A stretch of 48,227 nucleotides of DNA from a candidate division WOR-3 bacterium. Lineage in GTDB: Bacteria; SDB-A. The stretch spans positions 1 through 48,227 of the forward strand of contig JAFGSQ010000049.1 in the NCBI GenBank assembly GCA_016934535.1, given 5' to 3'. The translations under genes and the position numbers were made by a program. This document shows positions 8,740 through 17,473 of this stretch, piece by piece (position 1 is the stretch's first letter; each line of letters starts with the position of its first letter). Under the pieces are notes generated by a model. It was not told where the DNA came from, did no database searches, and saw nothing but the letters and a program-made list of their open reading frames with translations.

Positions 8740-9725
8740 AAATAATCGGTGCGGGGAACTGGGGGACAACTCTGGCAATTTATCTTTCAAAACTCGGTGT
8801 AAAATCATATCTTTTTGAACCGGTAAAAGAGCGAAGAATTGAGCTGAGAGAGAAAAGAGAAAACGTCCTGTTCCTGCCAGGTTTCAAGTTCGACGAATCA
8901 GTCAAGATAATAGATTCTCCGGTTGATGAAGGCGAAGACGCAAAATTCGTTTTTTTGACTGTCCCTTCGAAATTTTTTAAAGAGACCGTCGAATCCGTTT
9001 CACCCCTCAAAAGCTCCGGTGCTTGTGTAATCAATTTCACTAAAGGTTTGGGAGAGGACGGTATAACGCTTCTCAGCGATGTAATGAAATCATTTTTTCC
9101 TGAAAACAATATCGCCGTAGTCTCGGGTCCGACAATAGCGAGCGAAATCGCTGCAGGATTGCCTGCTTCGTGTGTCGCCGCTTCGACTAATCCATCTCTC
9201 GCCACCGAAATACAGAAAGTACTTTCTTCGAAGAGATTTAGAATATATACATCAGACGACGTAAAGGGAGTTGAACTCGGAGGAGCCCTGAAAAACATAA
9301 TAGCTCTTGCGGCGGGTATTCTCGACGGGATGGAACTTGGCACAAACGCAAAAGCTGCTCTGATGACGAGAGGCCAATACGAAATTGAAAAACTTGGAAC
9401 AGCGCTGGGAGCACGAAAAGAGACTTTTTCGGGACTTTCCGGATTCGGGGATCTGATTACCACGTGTTTTTCAGGACACAGCAGAAACAGACTTTTGGGA
9501 GAGAGGTTGGGGAGAGGAGAAAGTCTCTCTGACATTCAAAAAGACATGATTATGGTCGCCGAAGGAGAGAGAACCGCGAGAATAGCCAAAATGATTTCGT
9601 TGAAACTCGGAATAGAAATGCCGATTACGTCAATAGTCGTTGCAATTCTCGATGGGAAAATAAGACCCTTGGAAGCGATTGACAGACTTATGGAGAGAGA
9701 CTTGAAACCGGAGATAATTGTTTGA
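8721..9725 (+). CDS. gpsA: NAD(P)+-dependent glycerol-3-phosphate dehydrogenase GpsA
   Basis: GpsA reduces dihydroxyacetone phosphate to sn-glycerol-3-phosphate for phospholipid synthesis. The dinucleotide-binding motif 'IIGAGNWGTTLA' is near the N-terminus. It is followed by 'VVSGPTIASEIAAGLP', the catalytic-Lys region 'GVELGGALKNIIALAAG' and the 'GLSGFGDLITTC' segment. The 334-residue length is standard. The start is TTG, with AGGAG 12 nt upstream, inside the end of plsY. The stop overlaps the next start (TTGA). Confidence 0.96.
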   Translation: MEKEPVKIIGAGNWGTTLAIYLSKLGVKSYLFEPVKERRIELREKRENVLFLPGFKFDESVKIIDSPVDEGEDAKFVFLTVPSKFFKETVESVSPLKSSGACVINFTKGLGEDGITLLSDVMKSFFPENNIAVVSGPTIASEIAAGLPASCVAASTNPSLATEIQKVLSSKRFRIYTSDDVKGVELGGALKNIIALAAGILDGMELGTNAKAALMTRGQYEIEKLGTALGARKETFSGLSGFGDLITTCFSGHSRNRLLGERLGRGESLSDIQKDMIMVAEGERTARIAKMISLKLGIEMPITSIVVAILDGKIRPLEAIDRLMERDLKPEIIV

Positions 9726-10183
9726 AAAAATTTTTCTCTCAAAAAAGAGTTTATTATTCTATAGGCGAAGTGTCGGAAAAAGCCGCGGTCAATCCTTATG
9801 TTCTGAGGTTCTGGGAAGAGAAATTTTCTTTTTTCCTTCGTCCTAAAAAAGATAAATCGGGCAGAAGAAGATACACGCCGGACGATCTGGATGTTGTCCT
9901 GGTAATAGTTGATCTTCTCTACAGCAGAAAGTACACTATTGAAGGAGCGATTCAGGAACTCGAAACCAGATTTTCAACCAAAGCCAGGGTGGCGAAGCTG
10001 TCTTCCGCCCAGAAGACAAAACTTGTTATAAAAGAAGTGCGAAAATCACTCAGGGAATTGAGGGCTGAACTCAAAAAATCCGGCTTTTACTCTGTTTCAG
10101 AAACACGCGAGGACGGAAAAATAGTAAAAATAAGAGAACTCGATTCCGTTCAGCTCAATTTATTTTCCGACGACATTCCTTGA
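9722..10183 (+). CDS. MerR-family transcriptional regulator
   Basis: This 153-residue protein has an N-terminal MerR winged helix: 'YSIGEVSEKAAVNPYVLRFWEEKF' followed by 'SGRRRYTPDDLDVVLVIVDLLYSRKYTIEGA'. A helical region follows that would form the dimerisation coiled coil. No Cys-rich metal site is visible, so it resembles the metal-independent MerR/HspR-like group often found near lipid and cell-division genes. It starts with TTG overlapping the gpsA stop. Its target cannot be read from the sequence. Confidence 0.85.
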   Translation: MKKFFSQKRVYYSIGEVSEKAAVNPYVLRFWEEKFSFFLRPKKDKSGRRRYTPDDLDVVLVIVDLLYSRKYTIEGAIQELETRFSTKARVAKLSSAQKTKLVIKEVRKSLRELRAELKKSGFYSVSETREDGKIVKIRELDSVQLNLFSDDIP

Positions 10184-10208
10184 CAAGAAAACTGTTATTA
10201 TCTATATT
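10180..10208 (+). promoter_or_regulatory. Promoter of tRNA-Pro
   Basis: TTGACA (10180-10185), a 17-nt spacer and TATATT (10203-10208) form a near-consensus sigma-70 promoter. The expected start is about 7 nt downstream, just before the tRNA 5' end. The -35 overlaps the end of the MerR gene. Confidence 0.85.
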
Positions 10209-10217
10209 GATAGGAAT

Positions 10218-10293
<76 letters not shown>

Positions 10294-10333
10294 TTTTAAC
10301 TAGCTTTATGAATATTCCGGGTGAAAATGTATG

Positions 10334-12688
10334 TCAAAGCATCCTTAACGGATCGATGTCTAAATAAATTCTGGCTTTCGTTTTCAGTCTCCAAATACCG
10401 GAATTCATTATCCTTTCTCCCAGCAATATATTTTTTGGAGCTTTTACAAGAAGATGCCATCTGTAGTTACTGCGGATTTTTTCAAGAGGACAAGGCGCCG
10501 GTCCAAGAATCTCAATGTTTTTAATGGATTTTTCAAGTGTTGTTTTGACGATTTTTACCGCTTTCTCGGTATCTGAGCTATTTGTTGAAGACGTCACAAT
10601 CCTCGCCAGTCTGGAAAAAGGAGGATAGCGTACTTCTTCCCGAAGTTTCAGTTCTTTTGCCATGAAGCCGTCGTAATCGTGATTTTTGGCATAAACGAGA
10701 ACCGGATCTGAAGGATTGCTGGTCTGTATCAGCACTTTACTTTCCTGGCCGACCCTTCCAGCTCTTCCGGCTGTCTGGACAATGAGCTGAAACGCGTTCT
10801 CGGAAGCTCTGAAGTCCGGAAAAGAAAGGGCGCTGTCTGCGTCTATTATACCGACAAGAGACACTCCGGGAAAATCGAGACCTTTGGATATCATCTGTGT
10901 GCCGACCAAAACAGGATATTTACCAGAGTGAAAATCTTTGAAAAAAGTATCGTGACCGTGTTTGGTTTTTTTCAAAACGTCTGTGTCGAGTCTCAGAATC
11001 TCTCTGCCGGGGATCGCTCTTTTAAGCTCTTTTTCGATTTTTTCCGTGCCGGCTCCATGCAGATGGAGTTTTCCGTACGAGCATGATGGGCAACTTTCAG
11101 GTAATTTTTTTTCTTTGCCGCAGTAATGGCAGATGAGCTTACCCGCATTTTCATGAAAAGTCATGGATACGTTGCAACACTGACAGTTTATGACAGCTGA
11201 GCAGGCAGGGCAAATGACGTAATTAGAGTGACCTCTCCTGTTGATGAATAAAATTGCCTGCTGATTGTTTGCGTAATTTGATGCCAGTTCTTTTTTTAAT
11301 TCTTCGGATATCACATTGTTTCGAGATTTGGAAACAGGGACAAGTGTGCAGACAGGCATTTTTGTGTCAGAAATTCGTTTAGTTAAACTAAGCAATCTGT
11401 ATTTTCCTCTTTTCGCGTTGAAAATAGTTTCCGCCGAAGGTGTAGCACTTCCGAGAATCACAGGTATTTTCCGTTTTTTACCTTTCCAGACTGCGATGTC
11501 TCTGGCAGAATAAAAAGGACCGGAATCCTCCTCTTTGTAATGCGGCGAATGTTCTTCGTCCACCACAATAATTCCGGTGTTTTTCAAAGGCAGAAATATG
11601 GCGGATCTGGTTCCCACGAGGACCGAACAATTGCCGTCTCTTGCTTTTCGGAAGGCGTCAAATCTCTTTTTCGGAGTCATCATGCTGTGATAGGACAGGA
11701 TTTTTTCAGACGGGAAAATTTTTGAAAAAAAACGCAGAGTTTGCGGAATCAGCGCGATCTCAGGAACGAGATAAAGAGCCGAACTTCCTTTCTCGACTGC
11801 TTTTTCAATGCAGCGGGAGTACACGAATGTTTTACCGCTTCCTGTGACGCCGTGAAGCAGGAATGTTTCGTCACAGCCGTTTGTAATTGAATCAGCGCAT
11901 GATTTCTGATCCGGTGTCAATTCAATGCTTTCCCGGATGAGAGTTTGATTTACTCTTGAGGTTCGAAGGACTTTTTTTCTGACAAGACGTGATAGAGCCG
12001 GAACTGTTCTCTCTCCGAAGTTTCCTTCGAGTTTGGACAGTTCGCAGTTGTCTCCGCACGAAAGTATGAAATCAAAGACAGTTTTATCGAAAGCGTCTTC
12101 GAATTTTGAGGGGGGTGTCAAAACAAAGACAGTTTTTTCAGGCAGATCGGAATCAGGCGAGGCGGGAATGTCGAGAGATGTTTCCAAAAAACCTCCGGAG
12201 ATTGATTTTTTATACAATTCCGTGTTGTTCTCGGATTTTATTTTTTTCAAAAAATTGTCAAAATTCATTTTTTCTCTTTTTTTCAACTGAGCAAATGTTT
12301 TTGAGGCGTTTGAAAATAAAGCGGGTGCATCGGTTTTTAAGGACACGGTTTTTATTACGCAAGAGAAAAGTCCGGGAGGGAAAATTTTGAGAAGACAAGA
12401 TTCAAGAGGGTATCCGTAATAAGATCTCATAAAATCAGCCAAGTACAAATTTTCTTCGTCTATAAAGCGTTCTTTTCCTATAAATCTCCCGATTCCGAGG
12501 ATTTTTATGTCATCAGGCTTTTTAACTTCTCCGATGATACATCCTAAAGCTGTCCCGCTCCTGAGCGGTATTTCCACCAGTCTCCCGGAAATATCTTCTG
12601 TAAAGCAGTCGTTTTCAACTGAGTATGTCAGGACTAATTTTCTTTTTAAAACGAAAACGTCGACGTATTTAAGGGAACGCGAGGTCAA
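10334..12688 (-). CDS. priA: Primosomal replication helicase PriA
   Basis: PriA restarts stalled replication forks by recognising branched DNA and loading the replicative helicase. From the N-terminus it has the 3'-DNA-binding domain ('YVDVFVLKRKLVLTYSV'), the helicase Walker A 'GVTGSGKT' and the DEEH box. The zinc-binding insert has several CxxC pairs ('CPACSAVINCQCC...CHYCG...CPSC'). It ends in helicase motifs such as 'GTQMISKGLDFPGVSLVGI' and 'QTAGRAGR'. I start it at the TTG at 12688, because GGAG lies 6 nt upstream and the domain begins there. An ATG at 12769 would add 27 unrelated residues. It overlaps the upstream gene by 20 nt. Confidence 0.95.
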   Translation of the reverse strand: MTSRSLKYVDVFVLKRKLVLTYSVENDCFTEDISGRLVEIPLRSGTALGCIIGEVKKPDDIKILGIGRFIGKERFIDEENLYLADFMRSYYGYPLESCLLKIFPPGLFSCVIKTVSLKTDAPALFSNASKTFAQLKKREKMNFDNFLKKIKSENNTELYKKSISGGFLETSLDIPASPDSDLPEKTVFVLTPPSKFEDAFDKTVFDFILSCGDNCELSKLEGNFGERTVPALSRLVRKKVLRTSRVNQTLIRESIELTPDQKSCADSITNGCDETFLLHGVTGSGKTFVYSRCIEKAVEKGSSALYLVPEIALIPQTLRFFSKIFPSEKILSYHSMMTPKKRFDAFRKARDGNCSVLVGTRSAIFLPLKNTGIIVVDEEHSPHYKEEDSGPFYSARDIAVWKGKKRKIPVILGSATPSAETIFNAKRGKYRLLSLTKRISDTKMPVCTLVPVSKSRNNVISEELKKELASNYANNQQAILFINRRGHSNYVICPACSAVINCQCCNVSMTFHENAGKLICHYCGKEKKLPESCPSCSYGKLHLHGAGTEKIEKELKRAIPGREILRLDTDVLKKTKHGHDTFFKDFHSGKYPVLVGTQMISKGLDFPGVSLVGIIDADSALSFPDFRASENAFQLIVQTAGRAGRVGQESKVLIQTSNPSDPVLVYAKNHDYDGFMAKELKLREEVRYPPFSRLARIVTSSTNSSDTEKAVKIVKTTLEKSIKNIEILGPAPCPLEKIRSNYRWHLLVKAPKNILLGERIMNSGIWRLKTKARIYLDIDPLRML

Positions 12689-14432
12689 AATAGACTCCGA
12701 TGGCTTTATTGTTTCCTGCAATATCGGCGAAAATTGAAAAATCAATGTTTCCGGTTTTTTTTCTCGCAATAATTCTCAGGGCTTCTCCTTTTCCGTTTGC
12801 GTTCAAAAACCCGTAGGAACCGGGATTCTGAGGCTGGTAAATGTATATCACCGAAGCGAAAGACGGAGTGGAATATGATGAGGCAGACAGGATAAAATTC
12901 CACCCGAAAGCCGGAAAATTGTGCTTAACAGAAATAGCTTCTCCCGTTTCACTGAAAGCGCTGTCCGATGCCGAGGTCAGATAATACGCAAGGGATGATT
13001 CTTTGAAATCGAGAGAAACCGAATAAGTTTCTTTTTTCGGACGAATCCCCGGAAATCCGCTGTATTTTCCGTTAAGAAATCTATGATCCGCCGAAACAGT
13101 AAGAAACAGTTCTCCGGTGATTTTCTTTTCAATATCGACGTCAAAATCACCTCTGTATTTTTTTTCTACACTGTCGGCTCGGATTTCCTGAAAATAACTG
13201 AAAGAAAATGTCGTTTTAACTATGGGAGATGGTAAAACGAGAGATGAAATTATTCCCTGTTCGTTGTTTGCTCCCAATTCTGAAGGTGGGTCAGAAAAAA
13301 AGCAGATGAAATTTTCGGCGTACCTTAAAAGTGATAATTGGACTCTGGCTTTTCCTATGTAGCTTGAAAAAGCGAAATAAGCGCCGAAATCTCCCGGTTG
13401 GGAAAATGATAATTCGGCAAAAAACCTCGACTTTTCGAAGGTTTTATTGAGAATACACTCGATCGCCCAATATTCCTTTTGGTCTGAAAAGTTTTCGAAT
13501 CTGACGGGGGATTTAAAGCGAGTAAAAGTTCCCGCTACAGTTGCCGTGTTTTCATAGGAGACCGCGAAGTCGGCTTCTGAAGTCCAGAAATTCCGTTTTC
13601 TGTTTTTCTGAGTCCGGGTGACGTGATATCCTTCATCGTGCAGACTCAAAACCGTGCCATTGGAATCCAGAGTCGCGTCGTAAAATCTTAATGCAGTCAA
13701 ACAGGCGAACGAAAATTTTCCGGTTTCGTATTGTACTGAAAATCCGTGTGGTATGCCGCTTTCAATGTTGCCTGAGTAAGGTGAAATTCTGTAAGGATTC
13801 GAAGGCATAATTACAGTGCCGAAGCCTGATCCGCCGAAAACAAGTCCTGTTCCAACCCAAATTTTCTGAGTTCCGGCAACGGCGACAATATTTTTACCTG
13901 TATAAAGAATGTTTACGTTCAAAAAGTCAGGATAACCGGTTTCGCCGGCGTCGAGACCGGCCGAAGCTGAAAAAACCTGTTTTCCACGCGAGACTTTGAA
14001 ATAGTTTGAAATTCCAAAGGGCTGAGCCCTGTAGAGACTGTCGTCGTAGTCTTTGTAAACAATCGAATTTCCGATACTTATCTCAACAGGCGTGACCGCT
14101 TTTGGTAAATGTTCAACGATCATAAATTCTCTGAGAAAAGTCATTTGTTCGGGAGAAAAACCCCCTGTAAGCAAAGCCTGATCGACGGAAGAATACGGTC
14201 TGTTGTCAATTATAAGCTTGGCTTTTTCTCTGTCCATGTAAGGAAGATAAAGCAGACTTTCTTCCGGCGAGGAATTTACATTGATTTTGTTTGTTCCCAG
14301 TTCTTCGAGAACGTTCTGAAAGAAGTTTTCTTCGTGGCTAAAAGTTATGTCGTCAGCAAAAACCGAAACTGCTGAAAATAAAGACAACAGAAAAATGATT
14401 TCGGGTATTTCAGCCAATTTTTTCAAGAGCAA
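12669..14432 (-). CDS. Helix-hairpin-helix plus predicted outer-membrane beta-barrel protein
   Basis: This 587-residue protein has a signal peptide (about residues 1-27). It is followed by a ComEA-like helix-hairpin-helix region: 'INVNSSPEESLLYLPYMDREKAKLIIDNRPYSSVDQALLTGGF'. A long region of alternating polar and aromatic beta strands then runs to a terminal Phe-Pro, as expected of an outer-membrane barrel. HhH-barrel proteins of this design are common in the FCB group and their function is unknown. The start is TTG at 14432 with AGGA 7 nt upstream. It lies between a NUDIX gene and priA with overlaps on both sides. Confidence 0.7.
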   Translation of the reverse strand: MLLKKLAEIPEIIFLLSLFSAVSVFADDITFSHEENFFQNVLEELGTNKINVNSSPEESLLYLPYMDREKAKLIIDNRPYSSVDQALLTGGFSPEQMTFLREFMIVEHLPKAVTPVEISIGNSIVYKDYDDSLYRAQPFGISNYFKVSRGKQVFSASAGLDAGETGYPDFLNVNILYTGKNIVAVAGTQKIWVGTGLVFGGSGFGTVIMPSNPYRISPYSGNIESGIPHGFSVQYETGKFSFACLTALRFYDATLDSNGTVLSLHDEGYHVTRTQKNRKRNFWTSEADFAVSYENTATVAGTFTRFKSPVRFENFSDQKEYWAIECILNKTFEKSRFFAELSFSQPGDFGAYFAFSSYIGKARVQLSLLRYAENFICFFSDPPSELGANNEQGIISSLVLPSPIVKTTFSFSYFQEIRADSVEKKYRGDFDVDIEKKITGELFLTVSADHRFLNGKYSGFPGIRPKKETYSVSLDFKESSLAYYLTSASDSAFSETGEAISVKHNFPAFGWNFILSASSYSTPSFASVIYIYQPQNPGSYGFLNANGKGEALRIIARKKTGNIDFSIFADIAGNNKAIGVYFDLAFP

Positions 14433-14940
14433 TGATGAGTCCTATGATTGTCTTGGAGTCTTTAATGAGCCCTTCTTTGAGACACGAGGCGATATCGGAG
14501 AACGTGAAAATCTTTTTTTCTATGTTTTCATCGGGATCGGGATCGAGTGACGAATCGGGTGAAAGTTCGCGGGACATGAAGACAAAAACCTCTTCGTTTG
14601 AAAATCCCGGAGTAGTGAAAAAACGGCAAAGCAGTTCCAGTTTTTCCGGTCTGTATCCTGTTTCTTCGATGAGCTCTCTCTCGGCGGTTTCTTCGGGTTT
14701 TTCATCTTCTTCCATTATCCCTGCCGGTATTTCCCATAAAAATTCGCCGGTAGCGTATCTGAATTGCTTTACTAGAAGAACGCCATCATCGAAAACCGGC
14801 ACAACGGCGACAGCCGGCATGTGGAGCGCTATTTCTCTTGAAGCTGTCATGGATTCTGAAATTTCAACCAAGTCTTTTTTTACCGTGATTATTTTGCCTT
14901 CGAATATAGTTTCAGATTTTATCAACTTTTCAATTTTCAT
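14410..14940 (-). CDS. NUDIX hydrolase, ADP-ribose pyrophosphatase type
   Basis: This 176-residue protein has a full Nudix box, G-x5-E-x7-REL-IEETG ('GIMEEDEKPEETAERELIEETG', about residues 89-110). The upstream strand 'VLLVKQFRYATGEFLWEIPAG' is characteristic of the ADP-ribose/GDP-mannose pyrophosphatase subgroup (NudF-like). The expected reaction is hydrolysis of ADP-ribose to AMP and ribose-5-phosphate. The exact substrate is inferred from subgroup resemblance only. It is the first gene of the leftward priA operon, and its 3' end overlaps the HhH gene by 23 nt. Confidence 0.88.
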   Translation of the reverse strand: MKIEKLIKSETIFEGKIITVKKDLVEISESMTASREIALHMPAVAVVPVFDDGVLLVKQFRYATGEFLWEIPAGIMEEDEKPEETAERELIEETGYRPEKLELLCRFFTTPGFSNEEVFVFMSRELSPDSSLDPDPDENIEKKIFTFSDIASCLKEGLIKDSKTIIGLIIALEKIG

Positions 14941-15052
14941 CGGTGCCTCCGTCGGTTTTCAGGAAATTATATACCAACGGCAAAATTCTTGCCGGAAAAA
15001 ATTTAAAAAATTTCCGTTTACTGTTTTAACTTTATTTGGTAGAAAAACCATT

Positions 15053-15457
15053 ATGATTGCCCATGTTGCGGTTACGGTATCCTCTGCGGATAAAGCCAAT
15101 GAGTTTTTCAAAGAAGTCCTTAATTGTAAATTCATGTACAGCTACGGTCTCGACGCGACTGCTTCCAACGCTCTTTTCGGCATCAATTTGCCTACACAGG
15201 TTTACATTTACATGTCCGAAGAAGACTGGATAGAAGTATTCGTCCAAACTGCCTACAAAAGAGCAAACGGGAATTTCGATCATGTTTGTTTTCGAACAGA
15301 GGACATACCTGGAGTGGTCGCGAGGGGTCAGAAACTCGGATATTCCTTCATAAGACACAGGACAACCAACAAAACAGTTTTGTTTGTAAAAGATAAAGAC
15401 GGAAACCTCTACGAACTGAAAAAAACCGCATCTGACGAAAAAAGCCCGTTAAGTTAA
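15053..15457 (+). CDS. VOC-superfamily (glyoxalase-like) protein
   Basis: This 134-residue single-domain protein has the vicinal-oxygen-chelate fold pattern: 'IAHVAVTVSSADKANEFFKEVLNCKF' at the start, 'FDHVCFRTEDIPGVVARGQKLGY' in the middle and 'VLFVKDKDGNLYEL' at the end. His4, His near residue 75 and the terminal Glu are candidate metal ligands. The substrate is unknown. The start is the ATG at 15053. The reading frame is open far upstream, but only antisense to the NUDIX gene, so that extension is not real. Confidence 0.85.
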   Translation: MIAHVAVTVSSADKANEFFKEVLNCKFMYSYGLDATASNALFGINLPTQVYIYMSEEDWIEVFVQTAYKRANGNFDHVCFRTEDIPGVVARGQKLGYSFIRHRTTNKTVLFVKDKDGNLYELKKTASDEKSPLS

Positions 15458-15464
15458 TTTATTT

Positions 15465-15494
15465 TTAACAATTTTATTATTCAATTTTTATAGT
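15465..15494 (+). promoter_or_regulatory. Promoter of the lamin-tail protein genes
   Basis: TTAACA (15465-15470), an 18-nt spacer and TATAGT (15489-15494) lie in an AT-rich gap, about 20 nt upstream of a strong AGGAGG and the ATG at 15522. Confidence 0.5.
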
Positions 15495-15521
15495 TCAATC
15501 GGACTTTCAAAAGGAGGCTGT

Positions 15522-17459
15522 ATGAAAATTCTGTCGTTTTTGATCTTCTTCATGACAGCGTTGTGTTTGAATTCGCAGGTTCCGGATGTATTAATAAATG
15601 AATTCGCTCCAAAAGGCACTGAATGGGTCGAACTCTACAACACTACATCAGACCCGATAGATTTGACAGGTTGGAAATTGACTTCTGCAGTTGACGGGGA
15701 TTCTTTCATGATAACCGGCACAATTGGCGCCAATTCTCTGTTTTTATGCAGTATATCGACAGCCATAATGGACAATGACGGGGATTCGGTCTTTCTTTAT
15801 AAACCCGGAGATACTCTGGTGGATCATGTCGCTTTCGGAGACGTTGGACCGGCGCCTGTTTCAATAACAACATGGTCAACGGCAAGAATAACTGACGGTT
15901 ATTGGTCGGGAAGCATGGCGCGGGATTTCAACATCGACGCCACGCCGACTCCTAACGCGCCGAATGACGCGAAACCAGCCCCGCTCGACGGCTATCTTAT
16001 TATTAATGAAATAGATCCCTTTCCAACTGCGGGCAACGATTCAATCGAGCTCCTCAACCTTTCTTTCACCGATACAATAAATACCTCGGGCTGGGTGATA
16101 TCTGACGGTGATGAAGTCGACACGCTCTTCGAGCACATAATTCCTCCGAGGTCGTTTCTCGTAATTGATGAAGCCGAATTCGGATTCGATTTCGCCGCTC
16201 AAGATGTTTGCTATCTTTTTTCGCCCGACACTTCGAGGCGGGATCAACTCGGTTGGGCAGGTGAGTATAACGATTTTTCAATCCAGAGAATACCGAACGG
16301 CGGCGGACCAAATGACGGTTACAACTGGGCATCATCTGGAGGCGGCACTTTCATTTTCGACACGACGGCCACTTGGGGTGCTCCGAACGGTTTCACAACC
16401 ATCACTTTGGATTTCCCCGCTGGAGGCGAAACTCTGTATTCAGGCGACACAGTTTCAATTTCGTGGACGGGTAATGCAATGGCTTACGATCTGTTTATAA
16501 GTTACGACGGCGGATTTAACTGGGAAATGGCAGGAGATTCGGTACTTTCATCTCCGCTTTTGTTTGAAATACCAAGAATCCCTTCGAATCAATGTCTTGT
16601 TTCCATTTTCAGCAATATAGACTATTTTTTTTCCGACACTACGGGCAGTTTTTTTTCGATTATAGACTCCCTCCCTTTCGGAGACACAATAGAGGTCTAT
16701 TACGATTCATCGGCGGCGACAGACTACTATCACTGGACTACAGCTGACTGCGGATCAGGCATGAGACTGACTGCGCCCCTTCAAAGGGGGCCGTTCAGAC
16801 TCATAGGTGCGAAATACATGCTTTCCGACGCTTCTGTCGGAAATAACATTTTCGACTGCAAAGTATTCCGGTGGGCAGGAACCGAACCGGGAACCGAAGA
16901 ATTTACTCAGAAAGACACTTTTCCTGTTCTCGGAACACCCCAATGGTATACAGTCGATGTAACTCATCAGGGAGTTACCCTGGAAACCGGTGAAGATTTC
17001 GTAGTCTGCATATTCTACGACGGAGTAAACCAGCCGGGTTGGGGATTTTACACCCAGACCAATGACAGAGCATGGGATTACGACGCTGGATGGTCTTTGT
17101 GGCCTTCTGAAATGTACTGCATTAGGGCTCTTCTCGCGGATATGAATGGCGTCGTTGAGGAGATAGGGGAGGGAATTGAAATCGATTTACCAAAATTATT
17201 CTTTTCTGAAGCACTTTTCGGCAACGGAACTTATATTTCGTACGCTTTGCCTGTTTCAGGCAGGGTCGTCATAAAAATTTTCGACGTCACGGGCAGAGAA
17301 GTGAGAACACTTCTGGACAGGTTCGAAGAGCCTGGATTGAGGCACATTCCCTTCGACGGCAGGGACGAAGAAGGATATCTTTTGTCGAAAGGTGTGTATT
17401 TCTGCAGAATGGAAAGCCCATCGGGGAACATGTCCTGTAAAATATCAATTGTCGAATAA
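15522..17459 (+). CDS. Secreted protein with two lamin-tail domains and a FlgD/T9SS-like C-terminal domain
   Basis: This 645-residue protein has a signal peptide (MKILSFLIFFMTALCLNSQ). Two lamin-tail domains follow, each with the marker 'INEF/INEID...WVELYN/SIELLN...L-x-GW' (residues about 24-145 and 160-275). A middle beta region is next. The C-terminus is the FlgD-Ig/T9SS type A-like domain, 'GRVVIKIFDVTGREVRTLLDRF...LSKGVYFCRMES'. Lamin-tail domains in bacteria occur in surface or secreted proteins, often with nucleases, but no nuclease motif is visible. A role in the cell envelope or matrix is an inference. Its neighbour downstream is a paralogue. Confidence 0.8.
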   Translation: MKILSFLIFFMTALCLNSQVPDVLINEFAPKGTEWVELYNTTSDPIDLTGWKLTSAVDGDSFMITGTIGANSLFLCSISTAIMDNDGDSVFLYKPGDTLVDHVAFGDVGPAPVSITTWSTARITDGYWSGSMARDFNIDATPTPNAPNDAKPAPLDGYLIINEIDPFPTAGNDSIELLNLSFTDTINTSGWVISDGDEVDTLFEHIIPPRSFLVIDEAEFGFDFAAQDVCYLFSPDTSRRDQLGWAGEYNDFSIQRIPNGGGPNDGYNWASSGGGTFIFDTTATWGAPNGFTTITLDFPAGGETLYSGDTVSISWTGNAMAYDLFISYDGGFNWEMAGDSVLSSPLLFEIPRIPSNQCLVSIFSNIDYFFSDTTGSFFSIIDSLPFGDTIEVYYDSSAATDYYHWTTADCGSGMRLTAPLQRGPFRLIGAKYMLSDASVGNNIFDCKVFRWAGTEPGTEEFTQKDTFPVLGTPQWYTVDVTHQGVTLETGEDFVVCIFYDGVNQPGWGFYTQTNDRAWDYDAGWSLWPSEMYCIRALLADMNGVVEEIGEGIEIDLPKLFFSEALFGNGTYISYALPVSGRVVIKIFDVTGREVRTLLDRFEEPGLRHIPFDGRDEEGYLLSKGVYFCRMESPSGNMSCKISIVE

Positions 17460-17473
17460 ACACGGAGGAATAT

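Noticed and set aside
14432-15052. N-terminal extension of the VOC gene at 15053
   Set aside because: The upstream open frame is antisense to the NUDIX gene and Ser-rich; the VOC domain begins at the ATG at 15053.
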